The position numbers and the translations under genes were made by a program. A DNA stretch of 64,000 nucleotides from Linnemannia elongata (Eukaryota > Mortierellomycota > Mortierellomycetes > Mortierellales > Mortierellaceae): contig JAXBDG010000007.1 in the NCBI GenBank assembly GCA_036320915.1, forward strand, positions 2,046,001 through 2,110,000. The letters are read 5' to 3'. Shown here piece by piece: positions 1 through 12,943 of the stretch (positions are counted from its first letter, which is position 1; every line of letters begins with the position of its first letter). The notes beneath the pieces were generated by a model, which was not told where the DNA came from, did no database searches, and saw nothing but the letters and a program-made list of their open reading frames with translations.

Positions 1-1537
<1,537 letters not shown>

Positions 1538-1969
1538 AAACAACAGAGCATCGTTTACTAGTTCATCCTTCCCCCTCATAATAAACCATTACATAGACAT
1601 AGAAAAGAGTGGATCGCCTGTCTGCCAGGTTTAAAGTATGGGTGATATTCGATGCTGATTCCCAAGTGAGAGAGTGTGAAATGTCAAAGGAGCAGTCACT
1701 CCATTTCCCTGTGCCATGGATGAAAGAACAAACATACAACCAACTTCGAAACGCGTCCTTGCACACACACACACACACTCTCTCTCTCTCCCTTTTCCGT
1801 AACACTTTTCTTCCCTGTCTTCCTCGTCTTCCTCTTCCTTCTCTCCCTCTGCTGTACTGTTTCAGCTTTCATCATCCCCTCTTTCTTTTTTTCTTTCTTT
1901 CTCTCCCATTCTTTTCCAACCTCACCATCACCACCTATACCAACAACTCTGACGCACAAAAACAACACA
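1538..1969. other. intergenic, pyrimidine-rich
   Basis: No gene is visible. The stretch holds a CA microsatellite running into CT repeats (about 1764-1792) and then a long CT-rich tract leading to the next start codon. This is the typical look of a TATA-less fungal promoter and 5' leader. Confidence 0.5.
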
Positions 1970-4900
1970 ATGTACTCAAAAGACACGGCCACACGACGAG
2001 GCTCAACGCTCCTAAAAAGCATCAACAGCAAAAACAACCTAAAGAACAAAAAGTCTACCACAACAGTTGTTATCGACACTTCGGCAACACACCATGACAC
2101 CACAAACGGATGGAGCGACGACTCGGATCAAAGCCTAGACGAAAGCAGCTACTACGTCCCAAGCATACCATTCAACCAGCGACTTGCAGCCCTCGACCCT
2201 GCATTGTACCAAGGGTCAGGGTAAAGGGCACATACATACGTCTTTTTTCCAGTCATCTCAGCAGTGTCGTTGTGTTTTTTCATCGGGAAAAAAAAAAGAA
2301 GGGAAAGGGCGAGCTGCAGGCTAACGGTTTGTTTCCTTCCTTTGTTTGTTTTGTTTATCTCTCGCTGTCTCTTTTCTTCAAAAGGGATGATTTCTGCACA
2401 GAGGAAAACTATGACCAAACGAGCGCATACATCAACCACCAACTCAATATTCACGGCTTCTCGTCGAGCCTCCAGTTCATCGGCGCGGACAAGCATGCTG
2501 CTTCCAGGATAGTCACCGCCCTTTACAAGATCCTTCAACAGCACTTGGTACATTATTCGATTAGAGTGGTTTATTTTTGCTCTAATTACGAACGGAGGAA
2601 ACGATAGATAACAATTGAGACCCATGCAGCTGACCATGTACACTTTTTTTGAATGGTTTTGTAGAAAGACTCAGAGTACAAGGAGGAAATGGACTTGAAC
2701 TGGAGGAGGCTTTCTCAAGATTATGATACCACTCTCCACAACCTCGTGAGTTGCTAGACTATTATTGCATATCAATATCGGGATTGATCATTTCTTTTTT
2801 GAAGTATGGCACACAGAAAGCAAAATGACTAAATCATTCACTCTTCAAACTTTTTCTCTCGGTATTAGAACGTAACAAAGACACAGCTGGAAAAGTCTGA
2901 GCGGGAAACAGACATGCTGAGTGCCAGGATCGCGTAAGGAATATGGCCTCAGACCTTTTGTAACTTTGCAAGCGGATGAATTTTGACCTCGGGAGACCGG
3001 CGTTCTAATCTACAGCTACTGGAACTCATTTACATTGAAGTGCGCTAGAGGATGAAGCCAAGGTTGAGACGGAAAAGCATCGTTATACTAGAGAAGAGCT
3101 CAAGTCAGCTAAAGCGAACCTCCAGTATTCAAAGACACAGTACGCTGTAAGTTTTCACTCCTTCAAGGCGCGTCTGTTAAACGATCAAAGTCTATACCTC
3201 AAATATTAACCATAGTTACTATGAATTGTCTATGGTAGCACGAATCGCGGAAAAAGGAGCAGGAGGTGAATGCGCTAAAGGAGAAGCTGCAAAAGTCGAT
3301 CAGCAGAGGCCAGTCTTTCAGTAGCTCGTCATCAACGATACCCGGGGGTATTACTATCCTCAACCCTGTTCCACGGTCCTTGCACGGGAAGACTCATACG
3401 AACGAGGCTGAACTACTATTGAAAGAGGTGATTGAGCAGCAGCAAGCCAAGGAGAATGAGATTGTAGAAGAAAACGAGCAGTTGCGGAGGACTCTCTACA
3501 CTGTTCAAGTAGAATTGGAGGGGTTGCTGAAGAAGCACTCAAATCTGAAAAATTCTTCCAACGTAAGGCTTCGGGCTTGGATTTGGACTTGGACATGGTT
3601 GCAATACATCTTTTACTTGTCAGGAACCGCTTTGCATGCATTGTTTGCTAACAAGATTTTTTTTTTGTTCGACATATAGAATGCATATGGACTGCCGTTC
3701 GAGATGGTGAAAGACAGGATCGAGACGGAGATCAGGGACACGTTGACACTTATGAGCGACCAATGGAATCATCGGCCGTCTATGGAACCTGTCATCTCTC
3801 CGAGCGAGATTGTTGTCCGTGACCAAAGGATCGAAGATCTGCAAAAGGAGATTGAAAAGTTGCAGCTAGAGCTCGAGGACTCGACCCTGCTGGTTCAGGG
3901 TGCTCAAAAGATGATTGACAATCTCTCGAGCGGCAACTTTTTGGCCGGCCTACAGGATCTCAAGTTGAATGTCGAAGGGTAGGCTATAGTTTAACAAGTG
4001 CGCGTGTTTTCAAAACCTATATTTTCTAGAAATATATATTCATTTACCCGTTTTTTCTAACATTCTCTTGGTGTTTACTTCTGTGGCTCCATTTTTTTTT
4101 CTCTGGTGGGGTTGTCTATTAGGTCTGACATGACACTTCAAGAGATTGACGAGGCAGAGGCCAAGATCCGGAGACAGCGTGAGGATCTGGCCAAAGAGAG
4201 GAAAAGGTTTACACAGGCCTGTCTGGATCTGGGCAAGGAGCGCGAGGAGCTGCAGCAGGCCAAGGATGAGTTCGAGGAGAGTAAGCGGACCTTCCGACTG
4301 GATAAGGTTGTTGACTTTTTGTCGTTCTCGCCGGTTAAGGAGACAGCCGCCAGGACCTCGGATGTGTCTCCGCCGTCATCAGTACCAGCGCCAGCATATG
4401 CACCAACACGGGGACGAGCACCAGTACGAGCACCACCCTCGCCCACGCCTGCTATGGGCGCAGGCTCTAGAAAACGTGTAGCAACCTCGCCCTTGCCTTA
4501 CTTTTCGACGCTCGACAACGGTCGCTCAGTCAGACCCAAGACCAAGACGACTGTGATTGAGGTGCCGGATGATGATGATGACGAAGACGAGCAAGGTGTC
4601 GCTGTCCCTGAACAAGGGCAAGTTCAGGAACAGTGGAGACGCAACCAGAACACAGCTGTGTCTGACGAGGACGAACAACTGGAGGAAGAAGAGGAGGATG
4701 AACAGTTGATTCGCACCAACAACCACAACAACATCAAAGCGCACAAGGCCACGAAGGACTCTTTCCCGACGTTCGGTGTTCCGGGAATGCCTCGGGGTAC
4801 TTTTGGCTCTACCACAGTTGCGGGGGCAGCAAGGGTAGGTCGGCTTGGGAGCGAGAACCAGACAACGACTACCTCAGTTATTGCAACCGCAGACGGGTCA

Positions 4901-5560
4901 TCGTTGAAACCTACGACGACTCTTGGATCATCAACGCCTGGACGGTCGCGACCTTCCAGCACGTTTACGACATCTACGCCAACTCCGTTTGTGATATCGT
5001 TCAATGATCCCAGTCTGTCCACGCCGACTCCTCGCCCTCAGACTCTTGTGGCACCGGTCACATCGTCCATGGGATCCTCGTCAACACTTGCGGCTGCTGC
5101 AAAGTCTCAGCCGTTCAACTTTACTGCGACCCTGCCTCCCAACACTACCTTCAAAAGTCTGTCGTCAAGACCAGTTGTATCAGCATCAGCACCAACTTCG
5201 GCTACAGCGGTACCCACTCTCTCGTTCAACCCTCGTATTAACAACAACGACAAAAACAGCCGCCCTAGTACAACAACATCAACCACAACGCCGTCGTCGT
5301 CATCCGTGCCTGCTATTGCCACCTCAGTCCAGTTCCCATCACTCAATGCCTCTGTCAGGATGCCCTCTGCCCTTACAAAGGCAGCAGCACACCTTGCATC
5401 CAGAAAGGCTGGTATCACTGCTGCACCGTCAACCAGCAGTTCTAAAAGTGGGGCGTCGTTGTTTAGTTTTACTGATACCCGGCGAGCTACAGAGTCAGGT
5501 CCTGATAGTAGGAGTGGCTCAGTACCATCGTCCATATTCTCTCGTCGTCCCAAGGCGTAA
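1970..5560 (+). CDS. SSX2IP/ADIP (Msd1-like) coiled-coil protein
   Basis: Eight exons: 1970-2220, 2385-2547, 2665-2745, 2869-2933, 3041-3146, 3239-3562, 3680-3978 and 4123-5560. They join in one frame of 908 residues. After a short N-terminal region comes the block beginning FCTEENYDQTSAYINHQL, which resembles the N-terminal ADIP domain of afadin- and alpha-actinin-binding proteins. Long charged heptad-like coiled coils follow (to about residue 470). The second half is Ser/Thr/Pro-rich and probably disordered, with acidic runs. In this family the fission-yeast member Msd1 and animal SSX2IP anchor microtubule minus ends at spindle poles or centrosomes, so a similar role is inferred. The first ATG follows a CT-rich leader. 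Family call is good; exact borders of exons 4-5 are less sure. Confidence 0.8.
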
Positions 5561-5828
5561 CAAACCTATACTTTGGTCAAATAATACAACCACACACACT
5601 CCACTCTCTTTAACCCATGCTCACTCAATACCCTCCCTCAAGGACTCAAAAACACACACACACACACACACATACATGCACACAATCAAAAAGGCAAAGA
5701 AGTACTGTACAGAATGTTTTGGTTGGAACTCATTTAATGCATTCGCTTTTGGGGGGGTTTTGTATTTGTTCACAATTCAAAAGTCGTCTCTCCCGTTTCT
5801 GTTTTTCTTTCTTTAACAGAAAAGAAAT

Positions 5829-6499
5829 TTAAGCGGTGGTCTCCTTGGCCTCATCGATCGAAGCCTCCTCGAAGGACTCGACCAAGTCGGGGACCTCATC
5901 ATCACCCTCGGCAGCAAGGGCAGCCTGACCGGCAGCGGACTGCTGGTAGGACTCAGCGAGCTTGCGGAGCGAGGCAAGGGAGTCAGGGCCGAGCTGGTTC
6001 AAGATACCGGGGACGAGCTCGGTCAACTCCTTCTCCTCACCGCGGCCGTAGATGGCGTAGGTGTTGGAGGCAGCCGAGGCGTGAACTATTTTATGTTTTT
6101 GTTTTTTGCGAAAGAGCAAGAGGTGGTTAGTTAAGTTGGACTATCAGGACACAGTGTTGTTCCTATTTGTTGTCTTGTTCTCTTGACTCTCTCTTCGCCT
6201 CAGCTTTGATTCTCGATTTACTCCTGTAGCCAGCTTCAATTCTTATGTTTGCTTCGAAAAATACTCGAAAGAAAGAGCTTACCCTTGGGCTGACGGAAGT
6301 GAAGGACGGTGCCCTCCTCCAAGAACATGTTGACCTCCTCAACGTAGGGCTGGGCAACAAGGGCCAACTTCTCGAGAGCACCCTGGAGCTTGCGGTCATC
6401 CTGGGCAACGGGGCGGTGGACCTTCTTGACGACGCGGCGGGGGGCACCCTTGGAGCGGTTGGCGTTGGCCTGGAGCTTGGCGAGTTTCTCGGGGTTCAT
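5829..6499 (-). CDS. EGD1: nascent polypeptide-associated complex subunit beta
   Basis: Two exons on the minus strand, 6283-6499 and 5829-6085, give 157 residues, the usual length for NAC-beta/BTF3. The start [11 protein letters not shown] and the basic ribosome-binding segment around [10 protein letters not shown] are typical. The NAC domain follows, and the intron falls inside the first codon after LHFRQPK, the sequence resuming with [10 protein letters not shown]. The C-terminus is acidic. NAC binds nascent chains at the ribosomal exit tunnel and prevents mistargeting to the ER; this subunit makes the ribosome contact and dimerises with NAC-alpha. Just upstream of the ATG, ACACAAAACAG looks like a 3' splice site for a 5'-leader intron. 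Confidence 0.95.
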
Positions 6500-7345
6500 G
6501 ATGGATATCTGTTTTGTGTATTGTTACAGAGAAGGGGGGAGACGTGGCGTTAGAGGACATGCGGCTTTTTCAGTTGATATTGAAGTGAGGAGCGAAGGTA
6601 GTGTTGGTAGGTATGAGTGCACAGCGTGTATTGAAGTGTGGCGGCTGGTTGAGGCGTGGTGATCAGTAGACGAAGGTTGGTGCGCTCGAAGAAAAGGGGG
6701 TGATGTTGGTGTTGGTGATGGAAGTTTTGTTTGTTGTGGTTGCTCTTTTGTTGTCGGATCCGGCCGAAGGTGTACGGTTTGCCATAGAATATGACTCTTC
6801 TGTGCCATAGTTGTTGCACTATAGTGTTGTTGGTTGCTGCCAGTTGTCGTGTCGTTGTTGCTTTTGGTCATGGCTGCATAGGTTCACACCTCTGCTTGGG
6901 AGAAGCCCGACTGGAGTGCTGTTGCCTTGTAGATTCGTCCTGCAGACTTTTTTTTTTTTGCTGGCCTGGACTAAGTTGTCCTTCGTCAGTTTATTGTTTA
7001 AATCCTCCGTGTGCGGGCGAGACAAAACAAAAAACTCGAAAACGACGACGACGACGACGGCTGCTCGAGAGATCAGATCAAAGGCTTTCCCTGTCCTTCG
7101 TGCGCCTGCAAAGGATGGTGGTAGGGTAGAGTGTGGTACTGTGATCCATGGGTAGCTAGCGATTTTTTTACCTGGAGGAGTTGAGTGATGGATGAAAAAA
7201 AAGAAGAGCGAAAACAAAACAACACTGCTGTCTTTGTTATTCCCTGACTGTTTGCCTGTCTGCCCTCTCTTTCTCCCTTTCACACAACTTTTTTTTTTCT
7301 TTACTTGCATTCGCTGAAAAACGGTGACGTCACATTTTTTTTATA
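6500..7345 (-). promoter_or_regulatory. NAC-beta leader, possible 5'-UTR intron
   Basis: No ORF here is convincing. Read on the minus strand, a donor-like CTCCAG/GTAAAA lies near 7171 and an acceptor-like ACAAAACAG lies just before the ATG. An intron of about 650 nt in the 5' leader is therefore possible. A CGA trinucleotide repeat sits at about 7042-7060. RNA reads would be needed to confirm. Confidence 0.35.
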
Positions 7346-7958
7346 AAACTGGTGGCAAAGATCCGAATAAAGAGCATCTGCACGCGCGTTTTCGATTTTT
7401 CTCTTGCACTGACACCAGATTATTGTTCATAAAGATAACGACGCAACTTAAGTATTGAAGCGTCAAACAAAGCAAATAAATCGTTCTAGGTTTGAAAGAA
7501 AAAAAATGTATGGGTTCGTAGCGGATGCGTGGATGAGTAGGTGTTACCAGATGGGGAATTGGCCTTAGAAGTTTGAAGGTATGTGCGGTGGTGCCAGAAG
7601 AAAAAACGCGTGTATAATTTAATTTCTCACATTTTCGTTTAGTTGAAAAAAGTGTGAAGCGCGAAAGGGTGATAGAGAGGGTGGAGAAAGATGTGTCCAC
7701 TCCTTCATATGTGCGTTTTGTAGAGCTGCCGACAGCTTTCACGTACAAAAACACATATATGATCAATGGCAAGAGGACGGATGTTCTATTCCGCAACAGC
7801 AAAATGACAGTATGGATAGGCACACGGATGAACGCCATCTAACAAACACACACAATTATGCTAAGGACAAGGGGGGAAAGGATCTAAAATACTTAGAGAG
7901 CAGTCTTTTGAGAAAACTATGCGCTACCGCTGGAAGCTGCATTTTATTTATTTTTTTT
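7346..7958. other. intergenic, no gene seen
   Basis: AT-rich sequence between NAC-beta and the LRR island. Only short unsupported ORFs are present and no LRR remnant is readable. Confidence 0.4.
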
Positions 7959-8340
7959 ACAAATCTATGAAACAACGGGCTTAATCTCAGCGGATCATAG
8001 CAACAAGGCTGCTCTACTGGTTACAATACCCGTTCAATTAAAGTCATCTGCAATGAATTTATCTCTTCTACTATTTGAAATTAACATTAGCAAGAACCTC
8101 ACGAAGCTTTTCCGCTCTGCAAGATCGACCCGTTATATTATGGCTCAGGATCCAAAGGGCTATTCGTATTCAACTAAAATTCGGAAAAGGCGGTATTCGT
8201 CGCTTTCCAGCGCGGGCTCTAACTCTAAGGCGTTCAGTCATAACCCAATGGATGATAGCTTCGGGCCATTGCCTGCTCAGGCAAGCCCGAATACCAAGTA
8301 TCTGAATGAACGGTTCGTCTCGTATCAAGTATAATTACTA
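7959..8340 (+). repeat. diverged repeat block A, copy 1
   Basis: About 380 bp that aligns by eye with 12944-13320. Shared words include GGGCTTAATCTCAGC at the left end and GGATGATAGCTTCGGG near the right end. The second copy lies directly 3' of an LRR gene, but this copy lies 5' of the first LRR gene. This suggests that another LRR gene once stood to its left. An ORF at 8053-8334 crosses this block but is not preserved in the other copy. Confidence 0.6.
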
Positions 8341-8466
8341 TTGCAACAACATTTCATCAGTAGAATAATGCTAACCTGTCTCACGACGGCCTAAACCCCA
8401 GGTCTTGTTCATATTAGTGGGTGAGTAATCCAACGCTTACTGAATTCATCTTCAATAAAATAGGTA

Positions 8467-8525
8467 GAGCCGACATCGAAGGACCAAAAAGCAACGCCGC
8501 TATGAACGCTTGGTTGCCACAAGCC
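8467..8525 (+). promoter_or_regulatory. conserved distal element, LRR gene 1
   Basis: One of four related segments of about 58 bp found upstream of all four LRR genes. Core words are GACATCGAAGGA, AAAAAGCAACG and CTATGAACGCTTGG, ending in CCACAAGCC. It lies about 820 bp before the conserved ATG. Function is unknown; it may be regulatory or a relic of an ancestral duplicated unit. Confidence 0.5.
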
Positions 8526-8967
8526 AGTTATGCCTGTTGATAAGCAGAGAATGGCAAAGCGAAGGTTAGTAAAATATCAGGATGACAACTGGTAAATCAA
8601 TAAACAGTAAAGTAGGAGACGGCAAAACAGAAGAACAATGGCAGGGCATTTTGTAATGGATAGGTCGACGGGCTCCTTTGAGTGTTGCCTCGACTCCCTG
8701 AGGTTTCCTTCAAGCAACTTGGATCAATCAACTTCATCTTACTTTTTTTTCACATCATACCCCTGCATTGTGATACCTCTTCTGACATTCCTCTTATGCC
8801 ATCCGTTTGTTGACTGTAGACCATTCTCGAAAAAGCTCCGAAAGAAAGGGGGACCTCGCCGAAGATGCCAAATCATATGAATTGCATGAACTATGTGTCA
8901 TTTTTGCTCAATTCTAAGTAGTTGATGCATAAGGTTAGCATCAAAGTAGTATACAATGTTTCCTTCC

Positions 8968-9017
8968 ACTGCGCCTCTGCTTACTACGCCCCGACCTTTC
9001 TGTTACACCATTATAAA
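8968..9017 (+). promoter_or_regulatory. core promoter module, LRR gene 1
   Basis: A conserved motif (ACTGCGCCTC, then TACTACGCCCCGACC) ends at about 9000, and a TATAAA box follows at about 9012. The same pair, with 9-12 bp spacing, precedes the other three LRR genes. Confidence 0.65.
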
Positions 9018-9345
9018 CACCCCTATCTTGTTGTACCTTTAAACAGGATCTTTTTCATGCCTTGTTTACATTCTCTACTACTCTTGTCTCACCGTTTTCT
9101 ACCTCGTTCTCGTTCTTCCTTCTCTTTCTCATTCCCTTATCCACACTTGCTCAGTTGCTATTATAATTAGCGTCTGTCATTCTTAATATCATTATCCATC
9201 ACTACTGCCTTGCTCACCCTCTTCATTTCGTTCCTTCTTTCCTATCTCTTTCTTTTTCTCATTCCTCCTTTGTTATCGTACCTTCTTGTGGCCCATCATC
9301 ACTCTACTCGTCATAATCCCCTCCACGGTCACGTTTAGCAACCCA

Positions 9346-10599
9346 ATGACTAAGATATTCCGGACACATCCCCTCGATCTACATGAGATTCGCTCAAGGA
9401 TTGCCAGCAGTCTTCGACGTAAGGACATTGCGTCCTGTGCGCGTGTGTGTCAGGATTGGAACGACTCCTTCACACCTCCACTCTACAAGTCTGTTGTGTT
9501 GTCGAAACATGGCCCCAGCATGGAATGTATTGAGAAAAACAAGCACCTTATGCAAAGCCTAATGATTCAATACTCTGCCTATGAAAAACTATCGTCAATA
9601 CCTGAACGAGACGGATTGATTTCCAGCATTATGGCCAACTCAGTTCTGACTACTTTGATGATGGATGAGCACACAATCGGTGACAGCGGAGCCCATGTGC
9701 TGTCTGATGCACTCAAAACCAATTCGACGCTGACTACTTTGGACATATCCTTCAACTCGATCGGACCCGACGGAGCTCAGGCGCTGTCTGGGGCACTGAA
9801 GAATAACTCGACTTTGACCACTTTGGAGTTAAGCGAAAACTCGATCGAAGACAACGGAGCTCAGGCGCTATTTGAGGCACTCAAGATCAATTCGACTTTG
9901 ACCACGTTGAACTTATCCGAAAACTCGGTCGGAATCAACGCAGCTCAGGCGCTGTCTGAGGCACTCAAAATCAACTCGGCTCTGACCACTCTGGACTTGG
10001 GCTACAACTCAATCGGGACCAACGGAGCTCAGGCGCTATCTGAGGCGCTCAAGATCGACTCGACTTTGACCAATTTGGACATATCCGACAACATGATCGA
10101 ACCTAATGGAGCTCAGGCGCTGTTTGAGGTACTCAAGACCAACTCAACTCTAACCAAGTTGTTCTTGCAGAACAGTTCAATCGGACCCAACGAAGCTCAG
10201 GCGCTGTCTAACGTACTCAAGAACAACTCGACTCTGACCACTTTGGACTTGGGCTACAATTCGATCGGACACAACGGAGCTCAGGCGCTATCTGAAGCAC
10301 TCAAGACCAACTCGGCTCTGATCACTTTGAGCTTGTGGGACAACTCGATCGGAGACAATGGAGCTCAAGCGCTGTCTGAGGCACTCAAGATCAACTCGAC
10401 TTTGACCGCTTTGTATATCCCCCGCAACTTGATCGGAGACATGGGAGCTCAGGCGCTATCTGAGGCACTCAAGATCAATTCGACTTTGACCACTTTGAAC
10501 TTATCCGAAAACTCGGTCGGACCCAACGGAACTCAAGCTCTGTCTGAGGCGCTCAAGACCAACTCAACTGTGACTATTTCAGGGGTGTATAATTTATAG
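9346..10599 (+). CDS. F-box-like / leucine-rich repeat protein 1
   Basis: Single-exon protein of 417 residues. Residues 5-50 look like an F-box (HPLDLHEIRSRIASSL, then DIASCARVCQDWNDSF and a PPLY motif). After a variable linker come about eleven 28-residue ribonuclease-inhibitor-type repeats with the pattern NGAQALSEALK, N-S-TLTTLDL, then N-SIG. The ATG at 9346 was chosen because it lines up with the starts of the three paralogues; the open frame extends 20 codons upstream but only to a TTG. F-box/LRR proteins usually serve as substrate receptors of SCF ubiquitin ligases, and this repeat type is also used for recognition in NLR proteins. Either role is inference. It is intronless and first in a four-gene family. 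Confidence 0.85.
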   Translation: MTKIFRTHPLDLHEIRSRIASSLRRKDIASCARVCQDWNDSFTPPLYKSVVLSKHGPSMECIEKNKHLMQSLMIQYSAYEKLSSIPERDGLISSIMANSVLTTLMMDEHTIGDSGAHVLSDALKTNSTLTTLDISFNSIGPDGAQALSGALKNNSTLTTLELSENSIEDNGAQALFEALKINSTLTTLNLSENSVGINAAQALSEALKINSALTTLDLGYNSIGTNGAQALSEALKIDSTLTNLDISDNMIEPNGAQALFEVLKTNSTLTKLFLQNSSIGPNEAQALSNVLKNNSTLTTLDLGYNSIGHNGAQALSEALKTNSALITLSLWDNSIGDNGAQALSEALKINSTLTALYIPRNLIGDMGAQALSEALKINSTLTTLNLSENSVGPNGTQALSEALKTNSTVTISGVYNL

Positions 10600-10982
10600 C
10601 TGATATTACCTCACTGGCTGAACCTCTTAATAAATGGCACTGATCTAAAACCTGCATTACGCTTGTAACATTAAATTCTATGCAGAACCATATGTGTTTT
10701 TTCATACTCATCAAAAAAAAATAACCATTATTCGCTCAACCCCAAGGTACCACGCGTGGCGCTCTCCCTTTTTTGATACACAGCACTTAATAATAAGACG
10801 TACCAATAGTCCCTTGTGAACACGAATGTACAGGCCACATCATGATAGAGCCCAGACCAGACATTCAGGTGTACTATGGTGATTCTGAATATCCGAATCT
10901 CTTAAATCCAATTTAAATTCCTCGCAACCATAACAAAGCGCCAGCAACGTGACCTCGAAGTTTAATAAAGCAAGGATTGAAA
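10600..10982. other. intergenic between LRR genes 1 and 2
   Basis: AT-rich sequence with no gene. An ORF on the minus strand reads across the conserved distal element but is broken in the other copies, so it was not called. Confidence 0.4.
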
Positions 10983-11041
10983 GACCCGATATTGAAGGAT
11001 CAAAAAGGAACGTCGCTATGAACGCTTGGCTGCCATAAGCC
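10983..11041 (+). promoter_or_regulatory. conserved distal element, LRR gene 2
   Basis: Second copy of the 58-bp element. It carries GATATTGAAGGATCAAAAAG and CGTCGCTATGAACGCTTGGC and lies about 460 bp before the ATG of LRR gene 2. Confidence 0.55.
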
Positions 11042-11169
11042 AGGTGCACTTCTCTTACAGGTTGTCCATTTACGTAAAGACCCATGAAAATGTGAATAGA
11101 TGTATGATATTAGTGTCACAATATTTTGGAATATTCTTCTTACCTCACTATGCCGCCACCAGTTCCTAC

Positions 11170-11222
11170 TACTGCGCCTCTATGTACCACGCCTCCGACC
11201 CTTCTTAACACTAGTATATATA
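11170..11222 (+). promoter_or_regulatory. core promoter module, LRR gene 2
   Basis: ACTGCGCCTC and then ACGCCTCCGACCCTTC end at about 11204. TATATATA begins at about 11214, roughly 290 bp before the ATG. Confidence 0.7.
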
Positions 11223-11504
11223 CCCATTTCATTGTGTACCATAAAACAGAATCCTTTTCTACCTCCCTTCACTTTCACTTAGTACTGCCGCTTCTCTTCC
11301 TTCCTTCTCTTGCTTATTGCCACGTTCACACTCTCTAGTTCTATTGCTTTTACAACATCACTGTTGTCTTCCTCATCCTCTTCATTTCGTTTCTTCTTCC
11401 TCACCTCCATCTTTTCCCCATCCCTCCTTCGCTATCGAACTGTCTTGTAACACATCATCACTCTACTCGTCATAATTCCGGCCACGGTCAAGTTCTGCAG
11501 CGTT

Positions 11505-12851
11505 ATGAAGGTGTTCCGGACACATCCCCTCGATCTACATGAGATTCGCTCAAGGATTGCCAGCAGCCTTGGCCTCAAAGACATTGCGTCCTGTGCGCGT
11601 GTGAGTCAGGATTGGAACGACTCTTTTACACCTCTACTCTACAAGTCTGTTGTCCTGTCGAAATATGGCCCCAGTATGGAATCAATTGAGAGAAACAAGC
11701 AAATGATACAAAGCCTGATGATTCATAGCTGTGCCTATGAAAAAATGCTATCAATATCTGAACGAGATGGATTTGTTTCCAAGGTTATGGCCAACTCGGT
11801 TCTGACTACTTTGATGCTGCATGAACACTCGATCGATGACAGCGGAATACATTTGCTGTCTGAGGCACCCAATTCGACTCTGACAACTTTGGACTTAGCT
11901 TACAACCCGATCGAAGACAATAGAGCTCAGGCGCTATCTGAGGCGCTCAAGATCAACTCGACTCTGACCACTCTTTATATCAACAACAACTTGATCGGAG
12001 ACAAGGGAGCTCATGTGCTGTCTGAAGCACTCAAGATCAACTCGACTCTGACCACCTTGGAGATGTGGAACAACTCGATCGAAGACAGCGGAGCTCAGGC
12101 ACTATTTGAAGTACTCAAGACCAGCTCAGTTCTGACCACTTTAAACTTGGGTTGTAACTCGATCGGACCCAATGGAGCTCAGGAATTATCTGAAGCACTC
12201 AAGATCAACACGACTCTTACCACTTTGAACTTGGGGTGCAACTCGATCGGACCCAACGGAGCTCATGCGCTATCTGAAGCACTCAAGATTAACTCGACTC
12301 TGACCACTTTGGACTTGGGGGACAACTCGATCAAAGAGAACGGAGCTCAAGCGCTGTCTGAGGCACTAAAGGTCAACTCGACTCTGACCACTTTGGACTT
12401 GGGGGACAACTCGATCGGAAACGACGGAGCTCAGGCGCTATCTGAAGCACTCAAGACCAACTCGGCTCTGATCACTTTGAGCTTGTGGGACAACTCGATC
12501 GGAGACAATGGAGCTCAAGCGCTGTCTGAGGCACTCAAGACCAACTCGACCCTAACCAATTTGGACTTGGGGACTCTATCCAATTTGGACTTGGGGGGCA
12601 ACTCGATCGGAGACAATGGAGCTCAGGCACTGTCTGAAGCACTCAAAATCAACTCGACACTGACCACTTTGGAATTGGAGAACAACTCGATCGGAGATAA
12701 CGGAGCTCAGGCGCTGTCTGAGGCACTCAAGACGAACTTTACTCTGACCATTTTGAACTTGGGAAGGAATTCAATCGGAGACAACGGAAAACAGGCGCTG
12801 TCTAAGGCACTCAAGACCAACTCGACTGTGACCATAATGAAAAACTTTTAA
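11505..12851 (+). CDS. F-box-like / leucine-rich repeat protein 2
   Basis: Single-exon protein of 448 residues starting MKVFRTHPLDLHEIRS. It has the same F-box-like N-terminus as its neighbours, followed by about twelve 28-residue LRRs. One repeat near residue 355 carries an extra eight residues (TLSNLDLG) from a 24-nt direct duplication at about 12557-12596, which breaks the 28-residue period. A 117-bp stretch (12424-12540) is identical to 10274-10390 in LRR gene 1. The gene lies head-to-tail behind gene 1 with its own promoter module. Substrate-receptor or recognition function is inferred from the architecture only. Confidence 0.85.
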   Translation: MKVFRTHPLDLHEIRSRIASSLGLKDIASCARVSQDWNDSFTPLLYKSVVLSKYGPSMESIERNKQMIQSLMIHSCAYEKMLSISERDGFVSKVMANSVLTTLMLHEHSIDDSGIHLLSEAPNSTLTTLDLAYNPIEDNRAQALSEALKINSTLTTLYINNNLIGDKGAHVLSEALKINSTLTTLEMWNNSIEDSGAQALFEVLKTSSVLTTLNLGCNSIGPNGAQELSEALKINTTLTTLNLGCNSIGPNGAHALSEALKINSTLTTLDLGDNSIKENGAQALSEALKVNSTLTTLDLGDNSIGNDGAQALSEALKTNSALITLSLWDNSIGDNGAQALSEALKTNSTLTNLDLGTLSNLDLGGNSIGDNGAQALSEALKINSTLTTLELENNSIGDNGAQALSEALKTNFTLTILNLGRNSIGDNGKQALSKALKTNSTVTIMKNF

Positions 12852-12943
12852 CCCGGCCGCCAGGACATATGATTAGCTGCCCTTATCTTAAGCGTATAAA
12901 AGAAAGAAAAAAAAAAGATAGCGAGAGATATTCTGTTCTATCA

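Noticed and set aside
5004..5816. 270-codon ORF in another frame of the SSX2IP-like gene
   Set aside because: It is a shadow of the low-complexity Ser/Thr-rich coding region and has no independent promoter or domain.
8053..8334. 93-codon ORF in repeat block A
   Set aside because: The second copy of block A has stops and indels in this frame, so it is not under coding constraint.
9286..9345. Longer N-terminus for LRR gene 1 resembling a signal peptide
   Set aside because: It begins at TTG, and the corresponding leader is not preserved as protein in the paralogues. All four share the downstream ATG.
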